Source: Anseranas semipalmata
Taxonomy: Eukaryota > Chordata > Aves > Anseriformes > Anseranatidae
DNA: 64,000 nucleotides
NCBI GenBank assembly: GCA_013399115.1
Contig: VXAA01001412.1
Span: 147,740-211,739, forward strand
Direction: 5' to 3'
This document shows positions 25,211 through 36,520 of this stretch, piece by piece. Numbering within the stretch: position 1 is the first letter of the stretch; every line of letters begins with the position of its first letter. Made by a program: the position numbers and the translations under genes. Below the pieces are notes generated by a model, which worked only from the letters and a program-made list of their open reading frames with translations, did not search any database and was not told the DNA's origin.

Positions 25211-26942
25211 TTCATCCCGTTGCTGAGGCTGGGGGTCACAGGGGTGTTTTTGCAGAGATAGCTTTCTGGCTGCGCTCTCCCGCTCCTCTCCCCAGCGGGC
25301 TGCAGAGGGCATTTTGAGCATGTTGATGAAGGAGAGGGAATTCTAGATTTGTTTGCAGTTCACTTTATCTTTTTTTACTAAGGTCAAATTGCTTTGTTTG
25401 TTTGCTCTTGATTCTGACGACTGGAAATAGTTATGGACAAACGGATTACAGGGTTTCAGGGTATATTTCTGTATGGCCATCCCTTTATCTCCATCGTATC
25501 CTCTGGCTGCACAGTATATGTATCTTGGATCTTGGTTTTCAAAACAGTTTGTCTGCCAGGCAATGATCTCATTACTTCAATATTCTTGACATTTATTATT
25601 TGCTAACCTTCACAGTTGTCCAACCGGCTTCCTGAAAATGGTGGGAGGGCATGGCTGTTTCAAGAATGTTCTGCCTGAAATACCAAAAGCAAATACAGTC
25701 CTGTCATTTTGAATAATCTCTTGAATATATATATATTTTTAAAAGATTCTTTTTTTTTTTTTTTTTTTTTTTCCTGAAGTATTCCTATGTATCAGGAGTG
25801 ATTTCACAAAGATTATGAACGAAAGCAAAGTTAGACCGGTGAAGTACGGGAGGAATGAAAGATTAGTTTTCACATTTCAGTACAAAAAAAAAAAAAAAAA
25901 GCAACAATTCTCTCTCCAAATTTGATTAGCAATTAAAAATGTTATTATGATTAATGTAACAGAGTGACAGGAAGCTAAAAAATGTATGAGTTAATGTAGT
26001 CTCTGTAAAAGCTTGCATAGGTTTCTGGAGCTTAGTACTGCTTTATTTTCTGGATGTTTTATACAGCTCAGGAACATACCTGGGGAACGTTACTTTGAAT
26101 AGCTTGTTGCTCGTTAGGTCATTGTGAAGATTTTCGCTATTTCGTTCCACAGACAAGTGGGTCTTTCTGTACACACACACACACAAGTCACAATAAAAGT
26201 ATGTTGAAGATGAAAAGAAGATACTTTGGAATGATGATCTAACCCAAAATCTAGTTCTGCCACCCTGCCATCTTTAAAGTTTTCTGAAAACAACCAAATA
26301 ACAGTGAAAACATTTTTTCCCCACAGTCAACTATATCGATATGGAAGAAAAGAAATTCTTTTAATAGCTAATTGTGGCTAAAGCCAATGTTAATGAAGAT
26401 TCTGTGTGAATTTGATCAAATTTTTTTTACAGAAGTTTATGCTTGCCCATCTGTAAAGGAAAGCTCAGAGGCATCACCTATTTTCTCTGCGAAACATGAA
26501 AACTTAATTTTCTGATGAAATACGATACAGAGCTAACTGAATTTCAGATGTTTTGCTGGTTTTTGTTTGCTTTTTGCTATAAGTCCTTGTGTCATTTGGC
26601 TTTATTTCACTCTAACAACATGGCTGTAGTCAAAATTCAAAGGAATTATAGAGTTTATAGGTTAATAATTATTAATTGCAATGGTGTTGGCTATGTAAGT
26701 AGCTACGTATACTGCATCAATTCACAGCATAGATTGTAATGGTGAGTAACACATACATTGTTATGAAGGCAGATTACAAAATTCTAGCATCCCACTGAGG
26801 AATGACAATCTTTCAAACTACTAATATGCTGCGGTTCCTTCCTTTTTTAAACTTATTTATAATTTTTCCAGTCACTGCTTTGATTATTTTGTTAGATTTG
26901 TACATTACAAACTTGTTACAAAAGGGAAGGCTGAGGGAGCTG
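25211..26942. repeat. Intergenic DNA with simple repeats
   Basis: No gene is recognised. Simple repeats include a 23-base T run (25750-25772) after a short AT run, a 17-base A run (25884-25900) and an (AC)7 run (26171-26185). The T run and the A run 110 bases apart look superficially like two ends of an element, but I see no recognisable retrotransposon body between them. Confidence 0.6.
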
Positions 26943-26990
26943 TTCCATATACCCATATATATATATATATATATATATGGGTATATGGAA
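26943..26990. repeat. Perfect 48-bp palindrome with (AT)12 core
   Basis: The left arm TTCCATATACCC (26943-26954) and right arm GGGTATATGGAA (26979-26990) are exact reverse complements flanking 12 AT dinucleotides, so all 48 bases are self-complementary. A further TATACCCATA and a second AT run follow at 26991-27022. The structure could extrude as a cruciform and is likely to be unstable. A local AT microsatellite expansion inside an inverted repeat explains it. Confidence 0.95.
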
Positions 26991-27022
26991 TATACCCATA
27001 TTATACCCATATATATATATAT

Positions 27023-28530
27023 ACACCAAATATACCAAGTGCCTCATCAGAGCACCGTGCCTCTCTGGAATCCAGTGGGAGCTGGTCTCAGATTATGGTC
27101 TCAGGTTTACATCAGCCAATCTAAGATGCTGCTTACAAAAGCAGCTCCGTGCTCCCTCCCTGCCCTGAGCAGCACTATCGCACCTCTCCTCCTTTACTGG
27201 CACCAGGACATTTTTAGCCACACGTTGAGGCAGTGCAGAGTCCAGCCTGACGGATACATTTTCTGCGGGTTTAGTTTTCAGATGAATTAGGTTCTCATTC
27301 ATACGGGAATGTGTTGGGGTGTGTGTGGTGTGAATGTGAGGCTTGGGATGGAAGCAGGGTACCTTCTCTTTTGTCAGAAACACAGATATAGATCTTATTT
27401 TAAATCTTATGAGGTGCTTGTTTCTTGGAGCTTAAATCCTCTGAAGGCAGCGGGCTCTGTGTTTCTTCACTAAACAGCAGAAAGAGGATTCTTGTCACCA
27501 CCAAACGTGCTGTACAGCGTCTTTGTAGAGATGAAACTCTATTCGCTAAAGCCTTGCTTTCTCAAACCAAAATCTCCAACAACTGCCCAACAGCTCCCCA
27601 ACAACTGTCCCTTCCTTGCCCATGCTGAACATAAGTTTATCTTCAGGCAAGTCCTTGTCAGCATTTCCAAAGTGTGTATCTTTGTGGTAGGCGATTTAAC
27701 TACCCCAAATGCTGCAGGTGAACGTTTCATCTTCTGTTGACGTGCGGTAAGCCAGTCCCATACACCCCAGCCCAGAGCACGGGGGCACTTCAAGCCCCAC
27801 CTGGGTGTAAGGCTGAGTACCTACGCTGCCCGAGGGCTGCTGCTGAAATATTAGCTCATAAAATAACAATTTAAAGTAATGACTGCAAATATCATTAATA
27901 ATTTCTAAAATTTCTGTATATCTCTTTATGAGCATATACACTCCCAAGGAACAAAACCCCCCATGAAAAAGGTAAAACAGGAAAACCCTAGGAAGTACCA
28001 CAAATGATGAGCTACAGAATTTAATGAAAACCTTTTCCTGAATAAGAACTACTTCAGCACAAAACCTTCTACGCTGCTGTGGCTGCAAGAGAGCCTGTGA
28101 GATACTGCGTAATGGCAGAGCACACCGCGCATGCTGTGCGGTACCGCTGGTAAAACACCACCCATCTCACGTAGCCGTATGCTGTGGCCTCTAAGCGTTT
28201 CTCGACACGGCAGCGTGCGCCAGGATCCAGACCGTGAGTAGTGCTGTGGAGGTTTCAAAAACACCACATTCCTCAGGTTCTGCACGCGGCTGTCGGGGTC
28301 TCCCACAGAGCCTGGTTAAAGTCAATATCCTGCTAACAACAGACTTTTGTTCGCGCTAAATAGTTTGCTTTGCCTCAGCGTGCTAGAAAAAAAATGTTCT
28401 TAAAAAATAAAAAAAATTGCACCAAGCAGGGCAATCTTTATTTCCCCAAACTACCCAGTTACTTCAGAGACTATTTTGTTTGGGTAGTATTAGTCATTTA
28501 CTTTGCAAAATGCCTTTTTACTAAGGTAGG
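27023..28530. other. Intergenic DNA, nothing recognised
   Basis: Mixed-composition sequence with short overlapping open frames on both strands (for example minus 27696-28088 and minus 28049-28306). None has a recognisable domain or neighbouring exons. No repeat family was identified. Confidence 0.5.
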
Positions 28531-29579
28531 TGGTTGGATGGAACATTGTAAAATGAATAAACTTAGTTAAACAGGAGACAAGGTGACAGCGGGCAGTCAA
28601 ATAAGTTTTACAGAGGAAATTTGAACTCATTGCCTGGCCCATCAGAATGGAGCAGAGCAAATCTGCTGAAGGAGCTATCAGGAAAAAAAATCGCTATATT
28701 TTTTTTAAATCTCCTTTACTTATTTCACACATTTTAAAACCATACAGCTACTCTTTCTACCTCAAGTAAAATTTCTAAAATATATTTACATGAGTTTGTC
28801 ATCCTGACTGACTGTTTTTGATGTCTTTGAGTCCAGCAATTTGTTTATGTGCAGGACAGATAAGTACAAAACACCAAATGGGCACAGCGCTACGTAGCAC
28901 GGTACGTAGCACTTCCAGAGTGAGACAGATGATCAGAGCTTGAGGAGCGCATTATGGTGAGAAATCAAGAGTCTTCACTGATGTCAGAAGCAAAATCTGT
29001 GAAAGCAGAATTTGCCTATGGAAATCTGCCTCTTTTTTGGTTTAGTTTATGAGTTGTAGTTATAGCTTTTTGACCAATAACAGAATCTTTTATCTCCTTG
29101 TTAAAGATGACATCAAATTGTGGGCAGAACTTTTAGTCTTTGTTTCCAGTAAGCAATTAATTCCATTAGCAATGAATTTTTGCTCAAAAAAACAAAAACC
29201 AAACCCCAAAATCAGTGCACTGGCATCCTGTAGCACTGCCTTTTCATTACAATCTTAAAGCCTCTTAAGAGGCTCTGCCTACCATGAGTTATACGGTTGT
29301 TTTCAGATGCTGAAAAAGGCCGGGGGACGTGTGAGAAAAGGACCTGATTTATTCAGTTTAAGCTCCAGACCAGGACTGGTCCCTTGGCTGCAGGTGAAAG
29401 GCTCCTGCAGTAACCCCTGCCTGGCTGGACGCGGGGTGCAGCACGCTTGTTGCTTGTGTGAAGAGGAACAGTGGTCGCTGCAGTCCAAAGGAAGCTTGTA
29501 GAGCTTTACCTTGCAGAGCTGTTACTCAGGGCCGTTGAAAAGATGGATTTCAGATGTGCTTGGTCTGCTTTTGGGTTCT
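28531..29579 (+). repeat. Direct duplication, copy 1 (1049 bp)
   Basis: This segment recurs immediately downstream at 29581-30630 in the same orientation. By eye the copies differ by four substitutions (28693 G / 29744 A, 28743 T / 29794 C, 28786 T / 29837 C, 29411 T / 30462 G) and one extra A in an A run, about 99.5% identity. It contains a short internal direct repeat TACGTAGCAC (28891-28900 and 28903-28912) and open frames that are copied unchanged or nearly so. The copies meet at a single N, so an uncollapsed pair of alleles is likelier than a true tandem duplication. Confidence 0.95.
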
Positions 29580-29580
29580 N
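29580..29580. other. Single-N assembly join between duplicate copies
   Basis: One unknown base lies exactly between the two duplicate copies. A gap of one base at a repeat boundary is what an assembler writes when it abuts two overlapping contigs without merging them. Confidence 0.7.
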
Positions 29581-30630
29581 TGGTTGGATGGAACATTGTA
29601 AAATGAATAAACTTAGTTAAACAGGAGACAAGGTGACAGCGGGCAGTCAAATAAGTTTTACAGAGGAAATTTGAACTCATTGCCTGGCCCATCAGAATGG
29701 AGCAGAGCAAATCTGCTGAAGGAGCTATCAGGAAAAAAAAATCACTATATTTTTTTTAAATCTCCTTTACTTATTTCACACATTTTAAAACCACACAGCT
29801 ACTCTTTCTACCTCAAGTAAAATTTCTAAAATATATCTACATGAGTTTGTCATCCTGACTGACTGTTTTTGATGTCTTTGAGTCCAGCAATTTGTTTATG
29901 TGCAGGACAGATAAGTACAAAACACCAAATGGGCACAGCGCTACGTAGCACGGTACGTAGCACTTCCAGAGTGAGACAGATGATCAGAGCTTGAGGAGCG
30001 CATTATGGTGAGAAATCAAGAGTCTTCACTGATGTCAGAAGCAAAATCTGTGAAAGCAGAATTTGCCTATGGAAATCTGCCTCTTTTTTGGTTTAGTTTA
30101 TGAGTTGTAGTTATAGCTTTTTGACCAATAACAGAATCTTTTATCTCCTTGTTAAAGATGACATCAAATTGTGGGCAGAACTTTTAGTCTTTGTTTCCAG
30201 TAAGCAATTAATTCCATTAGCAATGAATTTTTGCTCAAAAAAACAAAAACCAAACCCCAAAATCAGTGCACTGGCATCCTGTAGCACTGCCTTTTCATTA
30301 CAATCTTAAAGCCTCTTAAGAGGCTCTGCCTACCATGAGTTATACGGTTGTTTTCAGATGCTGAAAAAGGCCGGGGGACGTGTGAGAAAAGGACCTGATT
30401 TATTCAGTTTAAGCTCCAGACCAGGACTGGTCCCTTGGCTGCAGGTGAAAGGCTCCTGCAGGAACCCCTGCCTGGCTGGACGCGGGGTGCAGCACGCTTG
30501 TTGCTTGTGTGAAGAGGAACAGTGGTCGCTGCAGTCCAAAGGAAGCTTGTAGAGCTTTACCTTGCAGAGCTGTTACTCAGGGCCGTTGAAAAGATGGATT
30601 TCAGATGTGCTTGGTCTGCTTTTGGGTTCT
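29581..30630 (+). repeat. Direct duplication, copy 2 (1050 bp)
   Basis: Second copy of 28531-29579, offset by 1050 bases up to the A run and 1051 after it. The right end (30630) passes smoothly into unique sequence, as does the left end of copy 1, so the real locus probably has one copy joined to both flanks. No gene is recognised in it. Confidence 0.95.
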
Positions 30631-33600
30631 GACCGATGAGGTCTGAGCACTTACAGGTGATGCAGGACTCCGGAGCAATTGTGGGTGATCAGCACCTTCC
30701 TGGACTTGGTCCCCAGTAGATCCACTTCATTGCACTTAGGGAAAAGAGTATTTGCTGCCTTTTCTCCTTTTCTCCCTTTCTCCTTTTCCTTTGGCATTAT
30801 AGATAGTTGCTGCAAATGTGGAGGTTGAGGAAGACATCCGTATTTGAAAAGGTACAAATACAGGTGGGTTGCTGTGCGCAATAATGAAGGAAATGGTAGA
30901 AACTATCCTTTAAATGGGAATGGGGACTTTTCTTGGATTTGGGCTGAGCTTGCTGTATGTTAAGCAGACCATCTGTCGGGGAGATGTTTGAATCCAAATT
31001 AGAGCTGCACTGCCCCCCTGCGTCCTCAGAGGAAGATTGTATGTGGGAAGAAAAACGATTCGGGAAAGGAACACTTTCACGGTGTGGAGGAAGTGTCTCG
31101 TTTTGTACAAAGAATGCTAACAAAACGAGCGCAGTGCTTCCTGCGCCCGGCTGCTTAGGGGGACACACGACCAAATTCATTTAGTCTGTTCAGGGCAGGT
31201 TCTGCTCCGTTTCACCCACACCAGACAGAAAATGTGAAGAATCAAACCTGACTGTTCGGAGTGTTAACTCCAAATCTTGTTTTCCAAGTGTGCATTCATT
31301 GCCTAAACATTTTGAAGTTTTGCAGGACGTGCTTTTATAGGCAGCAAATTCAGGCTATGGTGAAGCTTTGTGTAAAGACCTCGGGTACCCAGACCATTTT
31401 ATAGCTACTTGGATTCCAAAGCCAATTGGATTCCAAGCCGAGAATATATGCAGTGGTAGAAAGCTTCTAATGCTGATGTGAGGTTGCCCAGTTGTATCTT
31501 CTGATCATCCACAATGCTGTGTTCAGCAAATTCAGAAATTTCCAAAGAGCAGAAAAGGAAGTGCTCAGGCTGAAACCTCTGAAAACCGGAATGTCCGACA
31601 CAAAGACAGGTACCCATGCAGCCTCCATGCTACCACTGCCAGAGCTGGCAACAGCCCACGGGGTTTAGGCAAAGCAGCTCCAGCTGTCTGCTGGCAGAGG
31701 AATAAAATGTTTTCCGAGCATTCAGAAAATGAGGTTTACAACGATTTTTTCATGAGAGGATAGGAGTAAGAAGAGCAACTAATTTCAAAATGGCCCTTAG
31801 TACCCTTACAAGGAATCATAGTGGCCTGCAAGAATAAGTAGATAGTGTAGGAAAATCTATGGCAATGTATAGAAAATTGTTGCTTGTTATCTAGTGCCCT
31901 CTGCTGCTGTATACAAATCGGGGGTTCACTGGAGGGTCACACCCTTTCTCCTTTAAGGTGCTCAAGCCGCAAATTGAGTAGGGCTCTCCTCCCTGTTATT
32001 GTGCCGGTATACTTTGGTAATGCCTCTTTCAAATGAGTTGGGTTCCTAGAAGGCAAGCACAGAGACCTCTATCTAGCAAAACAGAAAGGAAGAAAGCAGA
32101 CAGTGAAAGCACGAAACGAGATTGAACACAGAGCTTTGGTAAGGGACAAACAGGTTGCTGGGGCGAGGGGGCACAGATTTGGGACAAAATAGCGAAGTAT
32201 TAGTAGTTAAAGAGCATTGTACCCAGCTTACTGTAATGGTAACGTAAAAGCGACAATTCTCATTCAACTATTTTTTGAAGACACAATCTTTCATGTTTTT
32301 GCAATCACAGATTTTTTTGTAGGGACAAAAGTTAAAATAACATTAATAGAATTATTTATTGTCAGATACTTCTGAGCATGGGAGCTGAAAGGCAAAATAA
32401 GCCACTACTTTTAAAGCCACTGAGACTCAATTTTAGTTTTATTGAATTACTATATATCCAGAGGACCCTGCTTGGGAATTACATTCACAGCTGGCTCAGT
32501 GTAATTCTGCCCTGGAGCCGGGTCTAGATTTGGTCTTGAGCTTCTCTGAGCGTCACGTTGTTCAGTTCTAGGATTTTAAAGTTCAGAAGGCAGAACTTTC
32601 GCACACAAATGATATGGCCATTAAACAAACCAAGTCGTATCTGCCCAAAACTATGGGTAAGAAGCACAAATACCCGATGAATTAATATGAAAACTGCATA
32701 GCTGCAGTCTCTGCTGCGCTCTTGAATGTTACCAAGCAAATGAACCAGGGGGTTGGACAGCTTGAGCAAAGCGGTAAATCTCCTTCCTGCCCATGTAACT
32801 TGGACAACAGCTGCTGAGCATCTGCCTCGGTTTCCAGATGTATGACTTGGCTACCAGTCAAAGAGTTCCAGTAAATTAGTAGGGTGACCTAAATTTGTAC
32901 CGGGTGCGAGCATCAATGAACACTAATGCTCAGTTTGTGGCGGCAGGTGACCCCTAGCACCAAGTGGAACACTAGGGGAGTTACTCTAAATTGTGACAAT
33001 TTGTAACGATTCACAGGGATTATTCTTCTGGGGAAGAACTCTTGAGTAATAGTGTTTCTCAGCCTGGCAGCAAAAAATGTTATGTTCACATTAATAAGTT
33101 GCTAGGGGCAGATCAATAAATGGAAGTGAGATGTAGAAAGTCTTACATCTACACCACATTAAATTCAAGAGGTTTATACAGCAGCTCAGATTCAGTCTGG
33201 TTCACTGGATTCATTATCTGCACCGCATTTATGGTTTGAAGCTGTCTGAACAAGATGTTGTTGGTTCAGAGCCTCATTTTTTCTATTGGAAGGTATTTGC
33301 TGTACAGCTGGGGGGTGGCCACTCTGGTTTAGCATCTTCTGTGTGTCCACCAAGTGGTCTGCAGATCCAAACAACAAATCACAAGTGGGGATCACAGGGA
33401 ATTCACTTCAAAACCACAGGGCTGGTTTCCAGCACAAAATAAAATGCTTTGGTAGATGCAGCCACTGCAGTCTTGACGTACAGTCAGTACTTGCAGACTT
33501 GAAACTTCTATTTTCATTAGTAAATTTATGCATTTATTATTATTTTTTTTCCCATAGAAAACATTGACTTAAAAGCAAAACACTAAAGAACTTTTAGGTC

Positions 33601-35984
33601 AAGCATTTTGAGCAAGAAGTGAACGAGTATCTGTCCCTGGTGTGTTAGAGTAAATTAAAGAGTGTAGAGTCCTGTGCTGCTCTGGATAGACTTTCTCTAC
33701 CTGAGTTTGCTTATATAAACCGCTGCAGTCTAGAATGTGAGACATATCCAGACCTCACAGTGCAACAAAAGAACTCTTTCTGACTGCTAATATTTAGCAC
33801 CTCTTTATGATGATGATGATGGGATTCTTATTTTGCTGTAAAAGAAAATCCTTTCAGGTTTCATTCCCTGTGTTTTCAAATGTTCACATACGTCTTACAG
33901 AGTAACTAGGTGAAGGTTAAAATGCCAATGTATTTTTCGTCCTAATTATGACATTAAAATAATTCTACAAAAACAGCTAGCCCTTCCTCTAAGTTTCAAA
34001 CAGCGTATGCCATTGCACAACAGAACATTTGCAGTTTTAATTATAATTTTTAAAAAAGAACTACATGATTGTTTTTGTGCAGAGTAGCCGGCTTGAGAAT
34101 ACACTGAAGCCTCATAAGAGTTTGCACTAAATGCGTATTGTTTTATCCTGGAATGCAAAAGCAGTACAAAGTTGTTCAAATCTTGAATCAGCAATCATTT
34201 TCTAAAGTTAGCATCACTGGCCTTAGAAATGCAGGTTTTGGAGAAGGATTTTAAACTACATTAAGTACTTATTGTAAGAAGGTGAGTATTAGTGTTAAAA
34301 GTCTTTCTTGCTAATCCTTGTTAAGAACACAAAACTGAAAAACATTCTTCAACACTTCAAGCCCATTTTTACCTCTGGCAAACAGAACAGGGTCATGCAC
34401 GGTAGCCAAAAGAGAGTGGAAAAAGAAAACACCCTATGCTTTATTTGGCTTGGCAAAAACTTGCATGTTTCGTTCTAAGTGTCAGAGATTTAAAATGTCA
34501 AACTTTCTGAAAATTGTGAGTAGGTGTATTTTTTGTCAGCATGTTCCAATCTTTTGATGGGTAGTTTTGACAGGATAGATATTTCCGCAAACAAAAAAAA
34601 TATTGGAAGAAGAGTTTGAGATAGGCCCATGAAAGACCTGAGCTTATATGGAAGAGTCATTTAAAACAGATATTATACAATCCACTCTGGAGCTCTTTCA
34701 ACATTATGCTCTGAGCAGATGCGTTCACATTAATTGTGCCTAGATATGGAGGAGCACTTTTGGAAGTTACCAGTTTGAAACTTTGCCTCTGAAACATTAC
34801 TTTTATAATCCATTTCAGAACTGGCACTTGCTGTCAAGGCTGATGAAGTGGAAAATCTGTTTTTGTTTCAGTAGATATCCCAGAAGATATCTACTATCAG
34901 CTGAAATAACTTTTCTTCTTCTACTTTATACAAAATTTGGGTATGTAAAGACCCTGCACAGTGAGCGTAAAATGTGTTTAATCCATTTTGTTTTTTAGAT
35001 AAATCTTTCAGTGCCAACAAAAAGGAGACTAACTTTTTACTAGTTCAGTTTCTCCTACTGGAGAGTAAAGACCACCTATTCAAGATTTGTTTCGGGCAGG
35101 GTGTGTGCAGTTGTTGCTGAGGTGTTACCTTGCGACAGTCCTTTTCCTATTGTCGCAGAGGAAGCATGTCCTACAGAACCAACAGGTAACCCAGATAACA
35201 CAAGCGTGCAAAGCAAGCTCGCCAGGCCTCGGAACTCAGGGTCTGCTTCCAGGAGCTTCGTGTGCTCAGCATGTGCCTACCAACAGAGCCCGTCTGCCTT
35301 GGCCTGGTGATCTGTGCTACATCACGTACACGCACTGTTGTTACGTTACCGGCTATCGTGATCAACATCTCTAGGTAAAGGCAGGCAAACAGTCGGCAGA
35401 AACAAAGATGGATAAACCCAGGAGGAAGTGTGTTTGTGATGCTGCTCCCCTTGTGTGTCACGGAAGATAACATCCATGACCCAATACACAGACAAAGGGA
35501 TCATCAGAGTGTACCAGGTTTGCCCAAACGTTTTGTCTGTGACTTGGATGTGAGTGGTACATCATTCAGTGGTGCAACAGCTAGATTTGTTAGTATGTTA
35601 TTTGATATTGCAAATCAAAGAAGCTTACTTCTCTCTTTCTCACTCCTTATTCTGCCAGCCCACAGACTAAGCAAAAATTTGCTATCTTGCTGTAAAACAA
35701 AAAGGAAAGCTCAGAAGCTCTCTTATTCTTAAGTTTCAAACTGATGAATAGAAAATTGAAAGGCTAAGTAAATCTGTTGAGGGCTTGGTGGCATAGGTTT
35801 GATTAGGTTTAAACTGCAAAACGTTGACATTTGTAACCGTCCAGTTAAAGGCAACGTTAAAGACAACAGGCCTCTTTTGCTTTTGTGGCTTTGCTTACCA
35901 GCTACAATGTCCCATATCAGAGCGGGAGGGTCAGGAGGAGAGGAGAAAATCCATCTGAAATTTAGCAGCTTGAAAAAACCCAAA
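30631..35984. other. Intergenic DNA, no gene recognised
   Basis: Five kilobases without a supportable gene. Short open frames (for example minus 30797-31180 and plus 35087-35374) lack domains. A CTCF-like site is listed separately at 31893-31907. A small inverted repeat CCCCTAG ... CTAGGGG lies near 32950-32980, and a short GAT-type run lies at about 33807-33820. The stretch 32330-32520 has several ATTA words but is weaker than the listed blocks. Confidence 0.5.
31893..31907 (-). promoter_or_regulatory. CTCF-like binding site
   Basis: The minus strand reads GCAGCAGAGGGCACT, matching 14 of 15 positions of the general CTCF core CCASYAGRKGGCRSY; only the first base differs. The site points away from PRMT3. 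Motif matches alone occur by chance in long windows, so occupancy is unknown. Confidence 0.35.
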
Positions 35985-36520
35985 CGTTTATAATCAGCTT
36001 GAGTGCTCAGTGGATTTGCGAAATCGTTTGGGATTAACAGGCTATTGATTGCTAATAAAACAATATTTAGCTTTGTCTGATGAACAGCAATGGAAAAAGG
36101 TGTGGGCACCTTGTCAAACAAGACCCATTGAGGACGGATGATGGGTTAAGTGTGGGGGTCTGAGTGGCAGCGTGGGTGCCCGTTCTTCAAGGAGAACTTG
36201 TCAGTTGTTAGTAAGGCTGGTGAAAGGAAGGACGCCAGCGCCTGATGGCTGGGGTAGTATTGATGCAAGTTAGCTGACTAATCAGATTGAAAAAGTCCCA
36301 TGGTATTTATGTCACTTTAATTTTCATCAAACAATTGGAGACGACAGCACTCTATTAAGAAGAGGTTGATCCAGAACTAAAGCTAAATAAATTAGGGTCT
36401 CAGTTTAATCAAATTATCCCTCTACTGGCCTTGGATTAGCCGAGGGAGACAGCGTCGGTCTAGGCACTTCTGATTGGCTGATTTATTTATTTTTTTTTTA
36501 AAGAAGCTGGTGCAAAGAAT
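35985..36520. promoter_or_regulatory. Candidate conserved noncoding enhancer block E
   Basis: Homeodomain and TALE-like words cluster: GGGATTAACAGG, ATTGATTGCTAATAAAAC, GACTAATCAGATTG, TTTAATTTTCATCAAAC, CAATTGG, GGATTAGCC and an inverted CCAAT element in CTGATTGGCTG. The stretch is largely free of long homopolymers until the T run near 36490. The texture resembles constrained regulatory DNA about 6 kb upstream of the PRMT3 CpG island. It could serve PRMT3 or a more distant gene; the sequence does not decide. Confidence 0.35.

Noticed and set aside
25750..25900. T run and A run 110 bases apart, considered as the ends of a small retroposon
   Set aside because: No target-site duplication, no internal promoter boxes and no known element body between them.
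29049..30552. Pairs of identical short open frames, suggesting a small gene family
   Set aside because: They are simply the two copies of the 1.05-kb duplicated segment, with no coding hallmarks.
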